Of a stretch of DNA of 64,000 bases, positions 17,486 to 25,878 are shown one piece after another. A program made the translations under genes and the position numbers. Source of the stretch: Cupriavidus sp. P-10. GTDB lineage: Bacteria > Pseudomonadota > Gammaproteobacteria > Burkholderiales > Burkholderiaceae. Where the stretch lies: contig NZ_AP025170.1 of the NCBI RefSeq assembly GCF_003402535.2, forward strand, positions 1,798,001 through 1,862,000, in the 5' to 3' direction. Every line of letters starts with the position of its first letter. The stretch's first letter is position 1. The notes under the pieces were generated by a model. The model searched no databases and was not told where the DNA came from. It worked only from the letters and a program-made list of their open reading frames with translations.

Positions 17486-17908
17486 CTAGCGCCGGCCCTT
17501 GGACTGGTTCAGCGCCACGGCGGCGCGGATCAGTGTCTTCAACGCCTTTTCGTCGATCTTGTCGCCTTCATGGAAGTCGATGGCGCGGCGGGTGTTGCCC
17601 TCCAGGCTGGCGTTGAACAGGCCGGCAGGATCGTCCAGCGCCGCGCCCTTGGCGAAGGTCATCTTCACAGCGTTCTTGTAGGTCTCGCCGGTGCAGAGGA
17701 TGCCGTCGTGCGACCAGACCGGGACGCCGCGCCATTTCCATTCCTCGACGACTTCCGGATCGGCTTCCCTGACCAGCGTGCGCAGCCGGCCGAGCATCTG
17801 GCCGCGCCAGTCGTCCAGCTCCCGGATCCTGGCATCGATCAGCTCCGGAGCCGGAATGCTGTCTTGCTCGCTGTTCTGCTTGCTGTCTTGCGTGTCGCTC
17901 TTTTTCAT
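17486..17908 (-). CDS. DUF1801-domain protein
   Basis: A 140-residue soluble protein. The region from about residue 25 (IDARIRELDDWRGQML) through EWKWRGVPVWSHDGILCTGE to the C-terminus matches the DUF1801 fold, a small alpha/beta domain of unknown biochemical function. The first 20 residues are polar and low in complexity. A GGAG site precedes the ATG at 17908. It converges with hipA with only two bases between the stops, and its own promoter must lie in the 193-bp gap shared with the divergent cyclase gene. No functional link to hipBA is shown beyond position. Confidence 0.8.
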   Translation of the reverse strand: MKKSDTQDSKQNSEQDSIPAPELIDARIRELDDWRGQMLGRLRTLVREADPEVVEEWKWRGVPVWSHDGILCTGETYKNAVKMTFAKGAALDDPAGLFNASLEGNTRRAIDFHEGDKIDEKALKTLIRAAVALNQSKGRR

Positions 17909-18101
17909 GGCGGTTGCTCCTCAAGCGGATGCCGTGCCGGAGGCACTTGGCTGGCCCTGCATTGTGCCCAAGCCGGCGCTGCATTGCCACCACCGCGCCA
18001 CCACGGCGTCAACGACGCCCTCACCTTGCCACGCCGCCCAAATCTGCCTCTAATAGTCTGAACAGGCGGGTCGGCATGACCCGGTCCGGTCAGGAGGCGA
18101 A

Positions 18102-21100
18102 ATGCGCTGCACGCATTGCGGCTTCGCGAACCTTGCGGGCGCCAACTTCTGCGAGGAGTGCGGGGCGAGGCTTGCCCGCGTTTGTCCGCAATGTGGCGCA
18201 GAGGCCACGCCTGCCGCCAAGTTCTGCCGGGCCTGCGGCGTTTCCCTGACTGACACACCCGCGCCGGCACCCGCGCCTCAACTGGCGCCGCAACCAGCCA
18301 GGCCACCGGCGACCGCCCCCGTCCACTACACCCCGCCCCATCTCGCCGAACGCATCCTGGCCGAACAGGCAGCCATGGAAGCCCGCGGCGAGGCCGCCGG
18401 CGAGCGCAAGACCATCACCGCCCTGTTCGCCGACATGGCCGGCTCGACCGCGCTGACGCAGGACCTGGACCCGGAAGACGCGCGCCGGCTGATCGACCCG
18501 GTGGTGACGCTGATGATGGAGGCGGTCCACCACTACGAAGGCTATGTCGCCAAGTTCCTCGGCGACGGCATCCTGGCGCTGTTCGGCGCGCCGATCGCGC
18601 ACGAGGACCATGCCCTGCGCGCGTTGTACGCGGCGCTGCGGATGCAGGGCGCGATGCATCGCCACAGCGACCGGGTGCGGCTGGAGCAAGGCATCCCGCT
18701 GCAGATCCGCATCGGCATCCATACCGGCGAGGTGGTGGTGCGATCGATCCGCAAGGACGACCTGCATACCGACTATGACCCGGTCGGGCACACCATCCAC
18801 ATTGCCTCGCGCATGGAAGGGATTGCCACGCCGGCATCGATCCTGGTCAGCGAATCCACGCACAAGCTCGCCGAAGGCTATTTCGAGTTCACGGCGCTGG
18901 GCACCACGCATGTCAAGGGCGTGCGCGAACCGCTGGCGGTATATGAGGTGGTCGGCCTGGGTGCGTTGCGCACGCGCCTGCAGGTGGCGGCGCATCGCGG
19001 GCTGGCCCGTTTCGTCGGACGCCAGCAGGAACTGGAAGACTTGCATGAGGCGCTGGAGCATGCCAAGGCGGGCGACGGCCGCATCGTCGCCGTGGTAGGC
19101 GAGGCCGGCGTCGGCAAGTCACGGCTGTTCCATGAATTCAAGACCCGCTCGCAACAGGGATGCCTGGCACTGGAGACGTTCTCGGTCTCGCACGGCAAGG
19201 CCTTCGCCTACCTGCCGCTGATCGAATTGCTGAAGAACTACTTCCAGATCACCGCGCAGGACGGCGACCGCGCTTGCCGCGAGAAGGTGACGGGCCGGCT
19301 GCTGACGCTCGACCGTTCGCTGGAAGACCACCTGCCCTACCTGCTCTACCTGCTGGGCACCACCGAACCGGGTTCGCCGCTGCCGACCATGGATCCGTCG
19401 ATCCGGCGCCAGCGCACCTTTGACGCGATCGCCCGGCTGCTGGTGCGCGAGAGCGCCAACCAGCCGCTGATGCTGATCTTCGAAGACCTGCAATGGCTTG
19501 ACGGAGAAACCGAGGCCTTCCTCAACATGATGGTCGACCATGTGCCCGGCGCGCGCATGGTACTGCTGGTCAACTACCGGCCCGAATACACCCATCGCTG
19601 GGAAGCCGGCGCACATTACTCGCAGCTGCGGCTGCAGCCGCTGGGCCCGGCCGAGGCGCAGGGCCTGCTGACCGCGCTGCTTGGCGACGACCAGAGCCTG
19701 GTGCCGCTGAAGCGGCTGATCCTCGGCAAGACCGAAGGCAACCCGTTCTTCATGGAGGAAGTGGTCCAGACCCTTTCCGAGGAAGGCGCGCTGCTGGGCC
19801 AGCCCGGCTGCTACCGCATCGAGCAGGCGCCGGCGCTGCTCCACATCCCGACCACGGTCCAGGGCGTGCTGGCCGCGCGTATCGACCGGCTGCCGCTGGC
19901 GCAGAAAGAGCTGCTGCAGACGCTGGCGGTGATCGGCAAGGAATTCCCGCAAAGCCTGGTGCTGCGCGTGGCCGGGCTCGACGACGACAAGCTGCATCCG
20001 TTGCTGGCCGACCTGCAGGCCGCCGACTTCATCCACGAACGCCCGGCGTTCCCGGAAGTCGAGTACGCGTTCAAGCACGCGCTGACCCAGGAGGTCGCCG
20101 GCAATTCGCTGCTGACCGAACGCCGCAGCGCATTGCATGAATGCACGGCACGGGCAATCGAAGACTTGTTCCAAGGCCGGCTCAAGGACTATTGCAGCGA
20201 GCTGGCCCACCATTACAGCCTCAGTGGCAACGTGCCCAAGGCGGTCGAATACCTGCACTGCGCCGGCCAGCAGGCGCTGCAGCGCTCGGCGCAGGCCGAG
20301 GCGATCCGGCACCTGAGCACCGCCATCGAGCTGCTCAAGCGCCAGCCCGACACGGCCGAGCGCGCGCGCCAGGAACTGACGCTGCTGCTGACGCTGGGAC
20401 CGGCGCTGATGGCCGCGCGTGGGCAGGCGTCGCAGGAAGTCGAGGCCAATTACCAGCGCGCGCTGGCGCTGTGCGAGCAGGGACGGCAGACGCCTTATGT
20501 CTTTTCCGCGCAGCTCGGCCTGTGGGCCTTCTACCAGTTGCGCGCGCAATACCAGGTGTCGCTGCCGCTGGGCAAGCGGCTGCTCGGCCTGGCGCTGCAG
20601 TCGCAGCGGCCCAAGCAGCTGGCCGAAGGCCACCGCGTGCTGGGCGCCACGCTGTTCCGGCTGGGCAAGCTCGACGCCGCGCGCACGCATATGGAGACGG
20701 TGCTCGCCCTGCCCCACCCCGATTCGCAGGCCTATGACTTCCTGATGGGCTACGGGCGCGATCCGGTGGTGCACGCGACCAGCACGCTGGGCTGGATCAT
20801 GTGGTACCTCGGCTTCCCCGACCATTCCCGCGCACTATGCCAGGAAGCGCTGGTGATGGCGCGCACGCGCCCCGACGCCTACAACCTGGCGCTGTGCCTG
20901 GTATTTGCCGCGGAAGTGCACCAGTGCCGGCGCGAGGCGCAGCTGGCACGCGAGTATGCCGAGGCCGCGATCGCCATCTCCGGCGAGCAGGGCTTCCCGA
21001 TCTACCTGGCGTGGGGCACGGTGGTGCAAGGCTGGGCGATGGCCGAACTGGGCGAGGCCGAGGAAGGGATCGCCCGGATCCGCCATGGCCTGGCCGCCTA

Positions 21101-21560
21101 CGAGGGCACCGGCGCAGTGCTTGGCATCCCCAACCTGCTGTCGCTGCTGGCCGATGCCTGCGGCAAGGCCGGGCGGGCGGACGCCGCGCAGGAAGCGCTG
21201 GCGCGTGGGCTGGCACTGGCTGAGGAGACCGGCGAGCGGCTCGACGAAGCCACGCTGTGGCGGCTGCGCGGCGACATGCTGTGCCGGCTGCAGCCGTCCG
21301 GACACGAGGAAGCAGAAGCCTGCTTCCGGCAGGCGCTCGACATCGCCACCGGGCAAGGTGCGAGGCTGCTGGCGCTGCGCGCCGCGCAAAGCCTGGCCAG
21401 GCTGTTGCGCACCCAGCGCAAGGCCGATGTGGCGCGCGAGATGCTGGCCCGGCACCTTGCGCCGCTGACCGAAGGCGGCGACACCGCCGACCAGCAGGAG
21501 GCCGCCGCGCTGCTGGCCGCGCTGGGAGGCGAGGTATCCGCCACGCATCCGGCACCATAA
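18102..21560 (+). CDS. Zinc-ribbon / class III cyclase / STAND ATPase / TPR protein
   Basis: An 1152-residue cytosolic multidomain protein. Two zinc ribbons open it (cysteines 3, 6, 17, 20 and 28, 31, 42, 45). A class III nucleotide cyclase domain spans about 103-285 with both metal aspartates present (D111 in FADMAGST and D155 in LGDG). The usual transition-state asparagine is a histidine (H233 in TIHIASR), while arginine R237 is kept. A STAND ATPase follows with Walker A GEAGVGKS at 333-340 and Walker B LIFEDLQWLD. The rest is TPR-like. A strong AGGAGG site precedes ATG 18102. It may make cAMP or cGMP in response to a protein or ligand sensed by the repeats; activity is uncertain given the histidine. 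Confidence 0.88.
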   Translation: MRCTHCGFANLAGANFCEECGARLARVCPQCGAEATPAAKFCRACGVSLTDTPAPAPAPQLAPQPARPPATAPVHYTPPHLAERILAEQAAMEARGEAAGERKTITALFADMAGSTALTQDLDPEDARRLIDPVVTLMMEAVHHYEGYVAKFLGDGILALFGAPIAHEDHALRALYAALRMQGAMHRHSDRVRLEQGIPLQIRIGIHTGEVVVRSIRKDDLHTDYDPVGHTIHIASRMEGIATPASILVSESTHKLAEGYFEFTALGTTHVKGVREPLAVYEVVGLGALRTRLQVAAHRGLARFVGRQQELEDLHEALEHAKAGDGRIVAVVGEAGVGKSRLFHEFKTRSQQGCLALETFSVSHGKAFAYLPLIELLKNYFQITAQDGDRACREKVTGRLLTLDRSLEDHLPYLLYLLGTTEPGSPLPTMDPSIRRQRTFDAIARLLVRESANQPLMLIFEDLQWLDGETEAFLNMMVDHVPGARMVLLVNYRPEYTHRWEAGAHYSQLRLQPLGPAEAQGLLTALLGDDQSLVPLKRLILGKTEGNPFFMEEVVQTLSEEGALLGQPGCYRIEQAPALLHIPTTVQGVLAARIDRLPLAQKELLQTLAVIGKEFPQSLVLRVAGLDDDKLHPLLADLQAADFIHERPAFPEVEYAFKHALTQEVAGNSLLTERRSALHECTARAIEDLFQGRLKDYCSELAHHYSLSGNVPKAVEYLHCAGQQALQRSAQAEAIRHLSTAIELLKRQPDTAERARQELTLLLTLGPALMAARGQASQEVEANYQRALALCEQGRQTPYVFSAQLGLWAFYQLRAQYQVSLPLGKRLLGLALQSQRPKQLAEGHRVLGATLFRLGKLDAARTHMETVLALPHPDSQAYDFLMGYGRDPVVHATSTLGWIMWYLGFPDHSRALCQEALVMARTRPDAYNLALCLVFAAEVHQCRREAQLAREYAEAAIAISGEQGFPIYLAWGTVVQGWAMAELGEAEEGIARIRHGLAAYEGTGAVLGIPNLLSLLADACGKAGRADAAQEALARGLALAEETGERLDEATLWRLRGDMLCRLQPSGHEEAEACFRQALDIATGQGARLLALRAAQSLARLLRTQRKADVAREMLARHLAPLTEGGDTADQQEAAALLAALGGEVSATHPAP

Positions 21561-21572
21561 CCCTTCGCGCCC

Positions 21573-22226
21573 ATGACCCCGCTACAGGCCAGCCAGCTCC
21601 AGGACCGCTTCGCAGCCGTGTGGGCGCGCGCTGGGGGCACGCATGCGCGCGACGCCTTTGCCGACCTTGCCGGCCGCTATGGCGAGCCGGGCCGCCATTA
21701 CCACACGCTCGACCACATCCGCCGCTGCCTGCGCGACCTGGACTGGGCGCGCGACGCCATCGCCCCGGACGATACCGACGCGGTGGAACTGGCGCTTTGG
21801 TGCCATGACGTGATCTACGTGCCCGGCGCGACCGACAACGAAGCGCGCAGCGCCGGCTGGATCCTGCAGTGGGGGACCGGCATTGCCGCCGCCAACCGGA
21901 TCGCCGCACTGGTGCTGGAAACGGTCCACGACGGGATGCCGGCAAGCCCCGCGGGCCGCTTCACCGCCGATATCGACCTGGCGGCGCTCGGCTGCAGCCG
22001 GATGCGCTTCCGCCACAATGGCGCCTGCCTGCGCGCCGAGCGCACCGACCTGGACGACCAGGCCTACGATGCCGCCGAGCGCGCCTTCCTGCGTGCCTTG
22101 CTGGACAGCCCGCGCATCTACTACACCGAGCTGTTCCACGCGCGCTACGAGGCCCGCGCTCGCAGCAACCTGGCGTGGCGGCTGGCGCAGCCGGGCCCCG
22201 CCGGCGTCACAGGAATTCGCCGCTGA
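21573..22226 (+). CDS. HD-superfamily metal-dependent hydrolase-like protein
   Basis: A 217-residue protein with a plausible HD-type metal centre: RHYHTLDHI (H42, H44, H48), the WCHDVIY motif (H78, D79) and a downstream TDNE. It resembles the predicted metal-dependent HD phosphohydrolases of COG4339. It begins 12 bp after the cyclase/STAND gene stop and is probably in its operon, which raises the possibility that it hydrolyses a nucleotide made by, or related to, that protein; this is only positional inference. Its 3' end overlaps the end of the convergent patatin gene by 20 bp. Confidence 0.75.
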   Translation: MTPLQASQLQDRFAAVWARAGGTHARDAFADLAGRYGEPGRHYHTLDHIRRCLRDLDWARDAIAPDDTDAVELALWCHDVIYVPGATDNEARSAGWILQWGTGIAAANRIAALVLETVHDGMPASPAGRFTADIDLAALGCSRMRFRHNGACLRAERTDLDDQAYDAAERAFLRALLDSPRIYYTELFHARYEARARSNLAWRLAQPGPAGVTGIRR

Positions 22227-23247
22227 TGTCGATGCTGGAGCGCTGGCCGATGCTGTCGTAGTGCTGCGCCAGCCAGGCCGTGGCCTGCTCCCTGCCCCGG
22301 TCGCGCAGCGCGCACAGGAAGCCCCAGTCGGCGTTGTACTTGGTCGACACGCCGAGCGCCGCCATGGTCTCGTCGGAGCGGATCGAGTGGATCCACATCT
22401 CCTTCATCTCGCGACCGTCGACCTTGCCCTGCTGGATCAGCGCGGTGACGAAGGCAATGGCGCGCATCTCGCGCATCAGCGATGAGTTGAAGCTGAGTTC
22501 ATTGACGCGGTTGAGGATATCCGCCGCCGAGGTGGGCACGCCGTGGCGCACGATCGGGTTGATATGGACGATGACCACGTCGTGGGTCCGGCAGTGGTAG
22601 ATCAGCGGGAAGATCGCCGGGTTGCCGACATAGCCGCCGTCCCAGTAATACTGGCCATCGATGCACACCGCCTGGAACAGCGTGGGAACGCAGGCCGATG
22701 CCAGCACGGCATCGATGCTCAGTTCCTCCGGCGGAAAGATGCGTATGCGGCCGGTCTCGATATTGGTCGCGCACAGGTAGAGCTGGATCGGGCAATGCTG
22801 GCGCAGCACGGCGAAGTCCACCTGCGAGCCGAGCACTTCGCGCAGCGGGTTCAGGTTGTTGGGGTTGAACTGGTATGGCGACAGGAGGCGCAGCGCAATG
22901 TCGGCCATGGCATACAGCGGGGAATGGTTCAGCCCCAGGGTATGGCCGGTCTTGAACCAGGGCATCCAGCGGAACGGGCTGTAGCGCTGCGCCGAGTGCG
23001 AGATCGCCAGCCAGAATGCGTGCAGGGCCTCGCGTGCGCCGGCGCTGCCGCCTTGCAGCAGCCCGTAGGCCAGCACCGCGCCGTTCATGGCGCCGGCGCT
23101 GGTGGCGCTGACGCCTTCGATCGCCAGCCTGCCGTCCTCAAGCAAGCGGTCGAGCACGCCCCAGGTGAATGCCCCGTGCATGCCCCCACCCTGCAGGGCA
23201 AGCGCCACGGGTTTGGGGTCTGGCTGGTCTGGCTGGTCCGGCTGCAT
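22207..23247 (-). CDS. Patatin-like phospholipase
   Basis: A 346-residue enzyme with the patatin layout: oxyanion loop LQGGGMHGAF (about 18-27), nucleophile serine S50 in SATSAGA, and the catalytic aspartate in YWDGGY. The nucleophile elbow reads A-T-S-A-G rather than the usual G-x-S-x-G. Patatins hydrolyse acyl esters of lipids. The ATG at 23247 follows a GGGAG site; the first residues are a QPD tripeptide repeat. No signal peptide is seen, so it is probably cytosolic. Neighbours do not form an operon with it: the HD gene converges and the methyltransferase is 166 bp upstream. Confidence 0.88.
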   Translation of the reverse strand: MQPDQPDQPDPKPVALALQGGGMHGAFTWGVLDRLLEDGRLAIEGVSATSAGAMNGAVLAYGLLQGGSAGAREALHAFWLAISHSAQRYSPFRWMPWFKTGHTLGLNHSPLYAMADIALRLLSPYQFNPNNLNPLREVLGSQVDFAVLRQHCPIQLYLCATNIETGRIRIFPPEELSIDAVLASACVPTLFQAVCIDGQYYWDGGYVGNPAIFPLIYHCRTHDVVIVHINPIVRHGVPTSAADILNRVNELSFNSSLMREMRAIAFVTALIQQGKVDGREMKEMWIHSIRSDETMAALGVSTKYNADWGFLCALRDRGREQATAWLAQHYDSIGQRSSIDISGEFL

Positions 23248-23413
23248 GCGAGGCTCCCTTCCTGGCGCAGCTTGCGTGCGCCAGGCTCCGTGCCGCGGGC
23301 GGCTGTCCGTATGCATCCAGTGTAGGGAATAAGCCGTTTGGTAACAGCCTGGCGCGTGGTGCGGCGACCGGACGGATGGCCGGCTTGCCGCTTGCGCCAT
23401 GCCGGGGCATGCC

Positions 23414-24268
23414 TCAGCCGCTGGCGACGGCCATCACGACATGCGCCTGCATCGGGCCGGCGACGGGTCCGTCTCCAAATGCCGCCAGGAGCGCCTGTGC
23501 GCAAGCGTCAGTCGCCCGCGCCAGCGCATCGGGGCCGCGCCGCTCCAGGTCCGCGCGCAGCGGCGTGCCCTGGCAGTACGCCACTGCCGGGACGCGGGCG
23601 GCATCGGCGCGACTGGTGGCGGTGACGGTCTCGAACAGCGGCGGCGCGGTAAAGCCGCCCTGGCGCAAGTCCTGCTCGATCGCCGCCTGGCTGTGATAGC
23701 CGTGCGGCGTGCGCGTCATGAAGTCCGGCGGGGCCTCGGGGAACAGGCGGGCCAGCGCCGCCGAGACATCGCGGGCAAAGGCGTTGAACTCGATCCGGTC
23801 CCAGACGTTGAACACCAGCGTCCCGCCCGGCACCAGCACGCGGCGCGCTTCGGCGAAGGCCTTGGCCTTGTCGGGGAAGAACATCACGCCGAACTGGCAG
23901 GCCACCAGGTCGAAACTGGCATCGCCGAACGGCAGCGCCATGGCGTCGGCCTCGCGCCAGGTCACCGGGCGCTCCGTGCCCTCGGCCTGGGCCCGCGCCA
24001 GCATCGGCGCATTGAGGTCAGTGGCAACGATGATCGCGCCGGGCGCGAGCCGGCGCGCCAGCTCGCGCGTGAGCACGCCGGTACCGGCGGCCAGCTCCAG
24101 CACCCGGCGCGGTTGCAGCGCTGCGATGCGTTCGGCCAGTTCGGCGGCATAGGGCGCAAAGATCATGGGCACCATCAGCGACGCATACACGTCAGGGATC
24201 GCACCCGCGAAAATGTGGTCGGAATCCGGGTGGTCGGCATTCGGCTGGTCGGCATTCGGCAAAACCAT
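23414..24268 (-). CDS. Class I SAM-dependent methyltransferase
   Basis: A 284-residue protein of the UbiE/Methyltransf_11 type. Motif I is VLELAAGTGVLTREL, followed by acidic VATDLNAPML and the post-I region ADAMALPFGDASFDLVACQFGVMFFPD. The substrate is not inferable; the C-terminal half may determine it. The ATG at 24268 has GGGGA upstream. The N-terminus encodes a short repeat (NADQP/NADHP/DSDH) from three tandem 15-bp units, which could vary in number without shifting the frame. The small gene at 24372-24617 lies just upstream on the same strand, about 100 bp away. Confidence 0.82.
   Translation of the reverse strand: MVLPNADQPNADHPDSDHIFAGAIPDVYASLMVPMIFAPYAAELAERIAALQPRRVLELAAGTGVLTRELARRLAPGAIIVATDLNAPMLARAQAEGTERPVTWREADAMALPFGDASFDLVACQFGVMFFPDKAKAFAEARRVLVPGGTLVFNVWDRIEFNAFARDVSAALARLFPEAPPDFMTRTPHGYHSQAAIEQDLRQGGFTAPPLFETVTATSRADAARVPAVAYCQGTPLRADLERRGPDALARATDACAQALLAAFGDGPVAGPMQAHVVMAVASG
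24216..24260. repeat. In-frame 15-bp tandem repeat (three units)
   Basis: Units are 24216-24230, 24231-24245 and 24246-24260. The last two are identical (TGGTCGGCATTCGGC); the first differs at three bases. They encode a five-residue N-terminal repeat of the methyltransferase. Confidence 0.85.
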
Positions 24269-24371
24269 GGAAGTCCCCTTGCCCGGCACGCTGGAAGCCG
24301 GGATCGCCTCAGTGGGTGTAGGACACCTGGCCGCGAAAGTAAACCAGGCGGGGCTGCGTGGAGCGATGGCG

Positions 24372-24617
24372 TCAGGGCCGCCCCAGCGCCTGCGCTTCCT
24401 TCATCTGCACGTTGGCAAATTCGAGCATGCGCAGCGCTTCGTCGAATACCGGCAGCGCCTGTTCCCGCTCCGGCACGTCAGGCATGCCGGCGCGGTCGGC
24501 GGCAACACCACGGATCAGGTCGTCCAGGAACCCGGGCTGGCTGGCCTCGGCGCGCTGCAGCAGCAGGTGCAGCAGGTAGGCGCAGGCGCCGAGGCGCGGA
24601 TCTTGCATGGCGGTCAT
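24372..24617 (-). CDS. Small conserved-looking hypothetical protein (81 aa)
   Basis: An 81-residue acidic, mostly helical protein beginning MTAMQDPRLGACAYLLHLLL and rich in Leu, Ala and Glu. I recognise no family. Support for it being a gene is a strong GGGGGA ribosome site at the right distance before ATG 24617, sensible codon use, and its fit between flanking genes. There is no signal peptide or membrane segment; the leucine-rich stretch at residues 11-20 is too short and is followed by polar residues. It may be co-transcribed with the downstream methyltransferase. Confidence 0.6.
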   Translation of the reverse strand: MTAMQDPRLGACAYLLHLLLQRAEASQPGFLDDLIRGVAADRAGMPDVPEREQALPVFDEALRMLEFANVQMKEAQALGRP

Positions 24618-24749
24618 GGAACTTTCCCCCTGTAACGTTGGCAAGGCTGCGCGCCGCGCATGGCGCGTCATTGCAAAAAATATAGGGCACGCGGGGGTAA
24701 GGCAATGATCCGGATCGGCATCGCGCCTGCAGAAAAAATGTAAGCGGCC

Positions 24750-25094
24750 TTAGTCGCGGATGCGCGGCATCCAGCCGCTGCCGCGCGTGCGCGGATCCAC
24801 CGGCAGCTGGCGCTGCAACGCGGCCTTGGACAGCATGTGCGCACTGATCGGCGCGGTCAGGAACAGGAACGCGGTCACCAGCAGCTCATGCACGCTGGCG
24901 TCGCCGCGAAAGCTGAAATACGCCACCGACGCCAGCACCACGCCGCCCACGCCCAGCGTGGTCGACTTGGTCGGCCCGTGCAGCCGCATGAAGAAGTCCG
25001 GCAGGCGGAACAGCCCGATCGCGCCCACCAGCATGAATACGCTGCCGATCACAAGCAGCGCGCAAACAATGAATTCCGCGACGGGATGCAGCAT
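24750..25094 (-). CDS. mrpG: Mrp-type Na+/H+ antiporter subunit G
   Basis: A 114-residue membrane protein with three hydrophobic segments and the subunit G signature IGLFRLPDFFMRLHGPTKSTTLGVGG. It is the last gene of the mrp operon, nine bases after mrpF. MrpG is a small structural subunit of the multi-component cation/proton antiporter, which exports Na+ (or other monovalent cations) at the expense of the proton gradient and supports pH and salt homeostasis. The C-terminal 25 residues are polar. Length fits the family. Confidence 0.93.
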   Translation of the reverse strand: MLHPVAEFIVCALLVIGSVFMLVGAIGLFRLPDFFMRLHGPTKSTTLGVGGVVLASVAYFSFRGDASVHELLVTAFLFLTAPISAHMLSKAALQRQLPVDPRTRGSGWMPRIRD

Positions 25095-25103
25095 GGCGGT
25101 CTC

Positions 25104-25376
25104 CTAGTATTCGATGATGTCGCCGCGTTGCAGGTACTTGGACAGCGCTACCGTGCCGACGAAGCCCATCACCGCGATCAGCAGCGCGGCCTCGAAGAAC
25201 ATGGCCGAATCCAGGCTGATGCCCAGCAGCACGATCAACGCGATGGCGTTGATATTGAGCGTGTCCAGCGCCACGATGCGGTCCGGCAGGCTGGGCCCGC
25301 GCAGCAGCCGCGCAAAGGTCAGCAGGAAGGCCAGCCCGAGGATGACCAGGCACACCGGTATCACGATGGCAAGCAT
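25104..25376 (-). CDS. mrpF: Mrp-type Na+/H+ antiporter subunit F
   Basis: A 90-residue, three-helix membrane subunit with the family sequence RLLRGPSLPDRIVALDTLNI. It overlaps the end of mrpE by 16 bp, which indicates translational coupling, and precedes mrpG by nine bases. MrpF helps form the ion path at the MrpA-side of the complex. Length and topology are typical. Confidence 0.93.
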   Translation of the reverse strand: MLAIVIPVCLVILGLAFLLTFARLLRGPSLPDRIVALDTLNINAIALIVLLGISLDSAMFFEAALLIAVMGFVGTVALSKYLQRGDIIEY

Positions 25377-25876
25377 TGGAAAATCTCCTTCAGCGGGATT
25401 TCATAGCGCGACTTGATGCGTTCGACCAGGGCCGCTTCTTCTTCCAGGTCGAGCACGTGGACCAGCAGCGCGCGCCGGTCGTCGCTGAGTTCGGCGCACA
25501 GCGTGCCCGGGCTCAGGGAAACGATGCTGATCAGCGCGGTGGTGGCCAGTTCATGCTCCACGTCCAGCGGCACCACGATGAAGGCCGGCCGCAGCCGTGC
25601 GGTGCGGCCCAGCACCAGGATGGCCACTTCGATATTGGCCATGACGATATCGATCAGCACATGGATGCTCAGGCGCAGGATCAGGTCGGGACGTGACAGC
25701 CGGAATGCGCCCAGCACCAGCCAGCGGTCGGCCAGGCGGCCGATGGCCCAGCCGAGCAATGCGCCCAGCAGCCAGTGGCCGGGGGCGATGCTGTTGGACA
25801 GCATCAGCCATATCAGCAACAGGATCAGGCTGAGCCAGGGATGGGGCAGCAGGTGGCGCATCAAGCGGCGCAGCAT
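25361..25876 (-). CDS. mrpE: Mrp-type Na+/H+ antiporter subunit E
   Basis: A 171-residue subunit with two hydrophobic segments in the first 50 residues and a soluble C-terminal domain. Family features include LAPGHWLLGALLGW-like sequence after the first segment and SLSPGTLCAELSDD in the domain. It starts two bases after the mrpD stop and overlaps mrpF at its end. MrpE is needed for complex assembly. The assignment is supported by both sequence and operon position. Confidence 0.92.
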   Translation of the reverse strand: MLRRLMRHLLPHPWLSLILLLIWLMLSNSIAPGHWLLGALLGWAIGRLADRWLVLGAFRLSRPDLILRLSIHVLIDIVMANIEVAILVLGRTARLRPAFIVVPLDVEHELATTALISIVSLSPGTLCAELSDDRRALLVHVLDLEEEAALVERIKSRYEIPLKEIFQCLPS

Positions 25877-25878
25877 GG

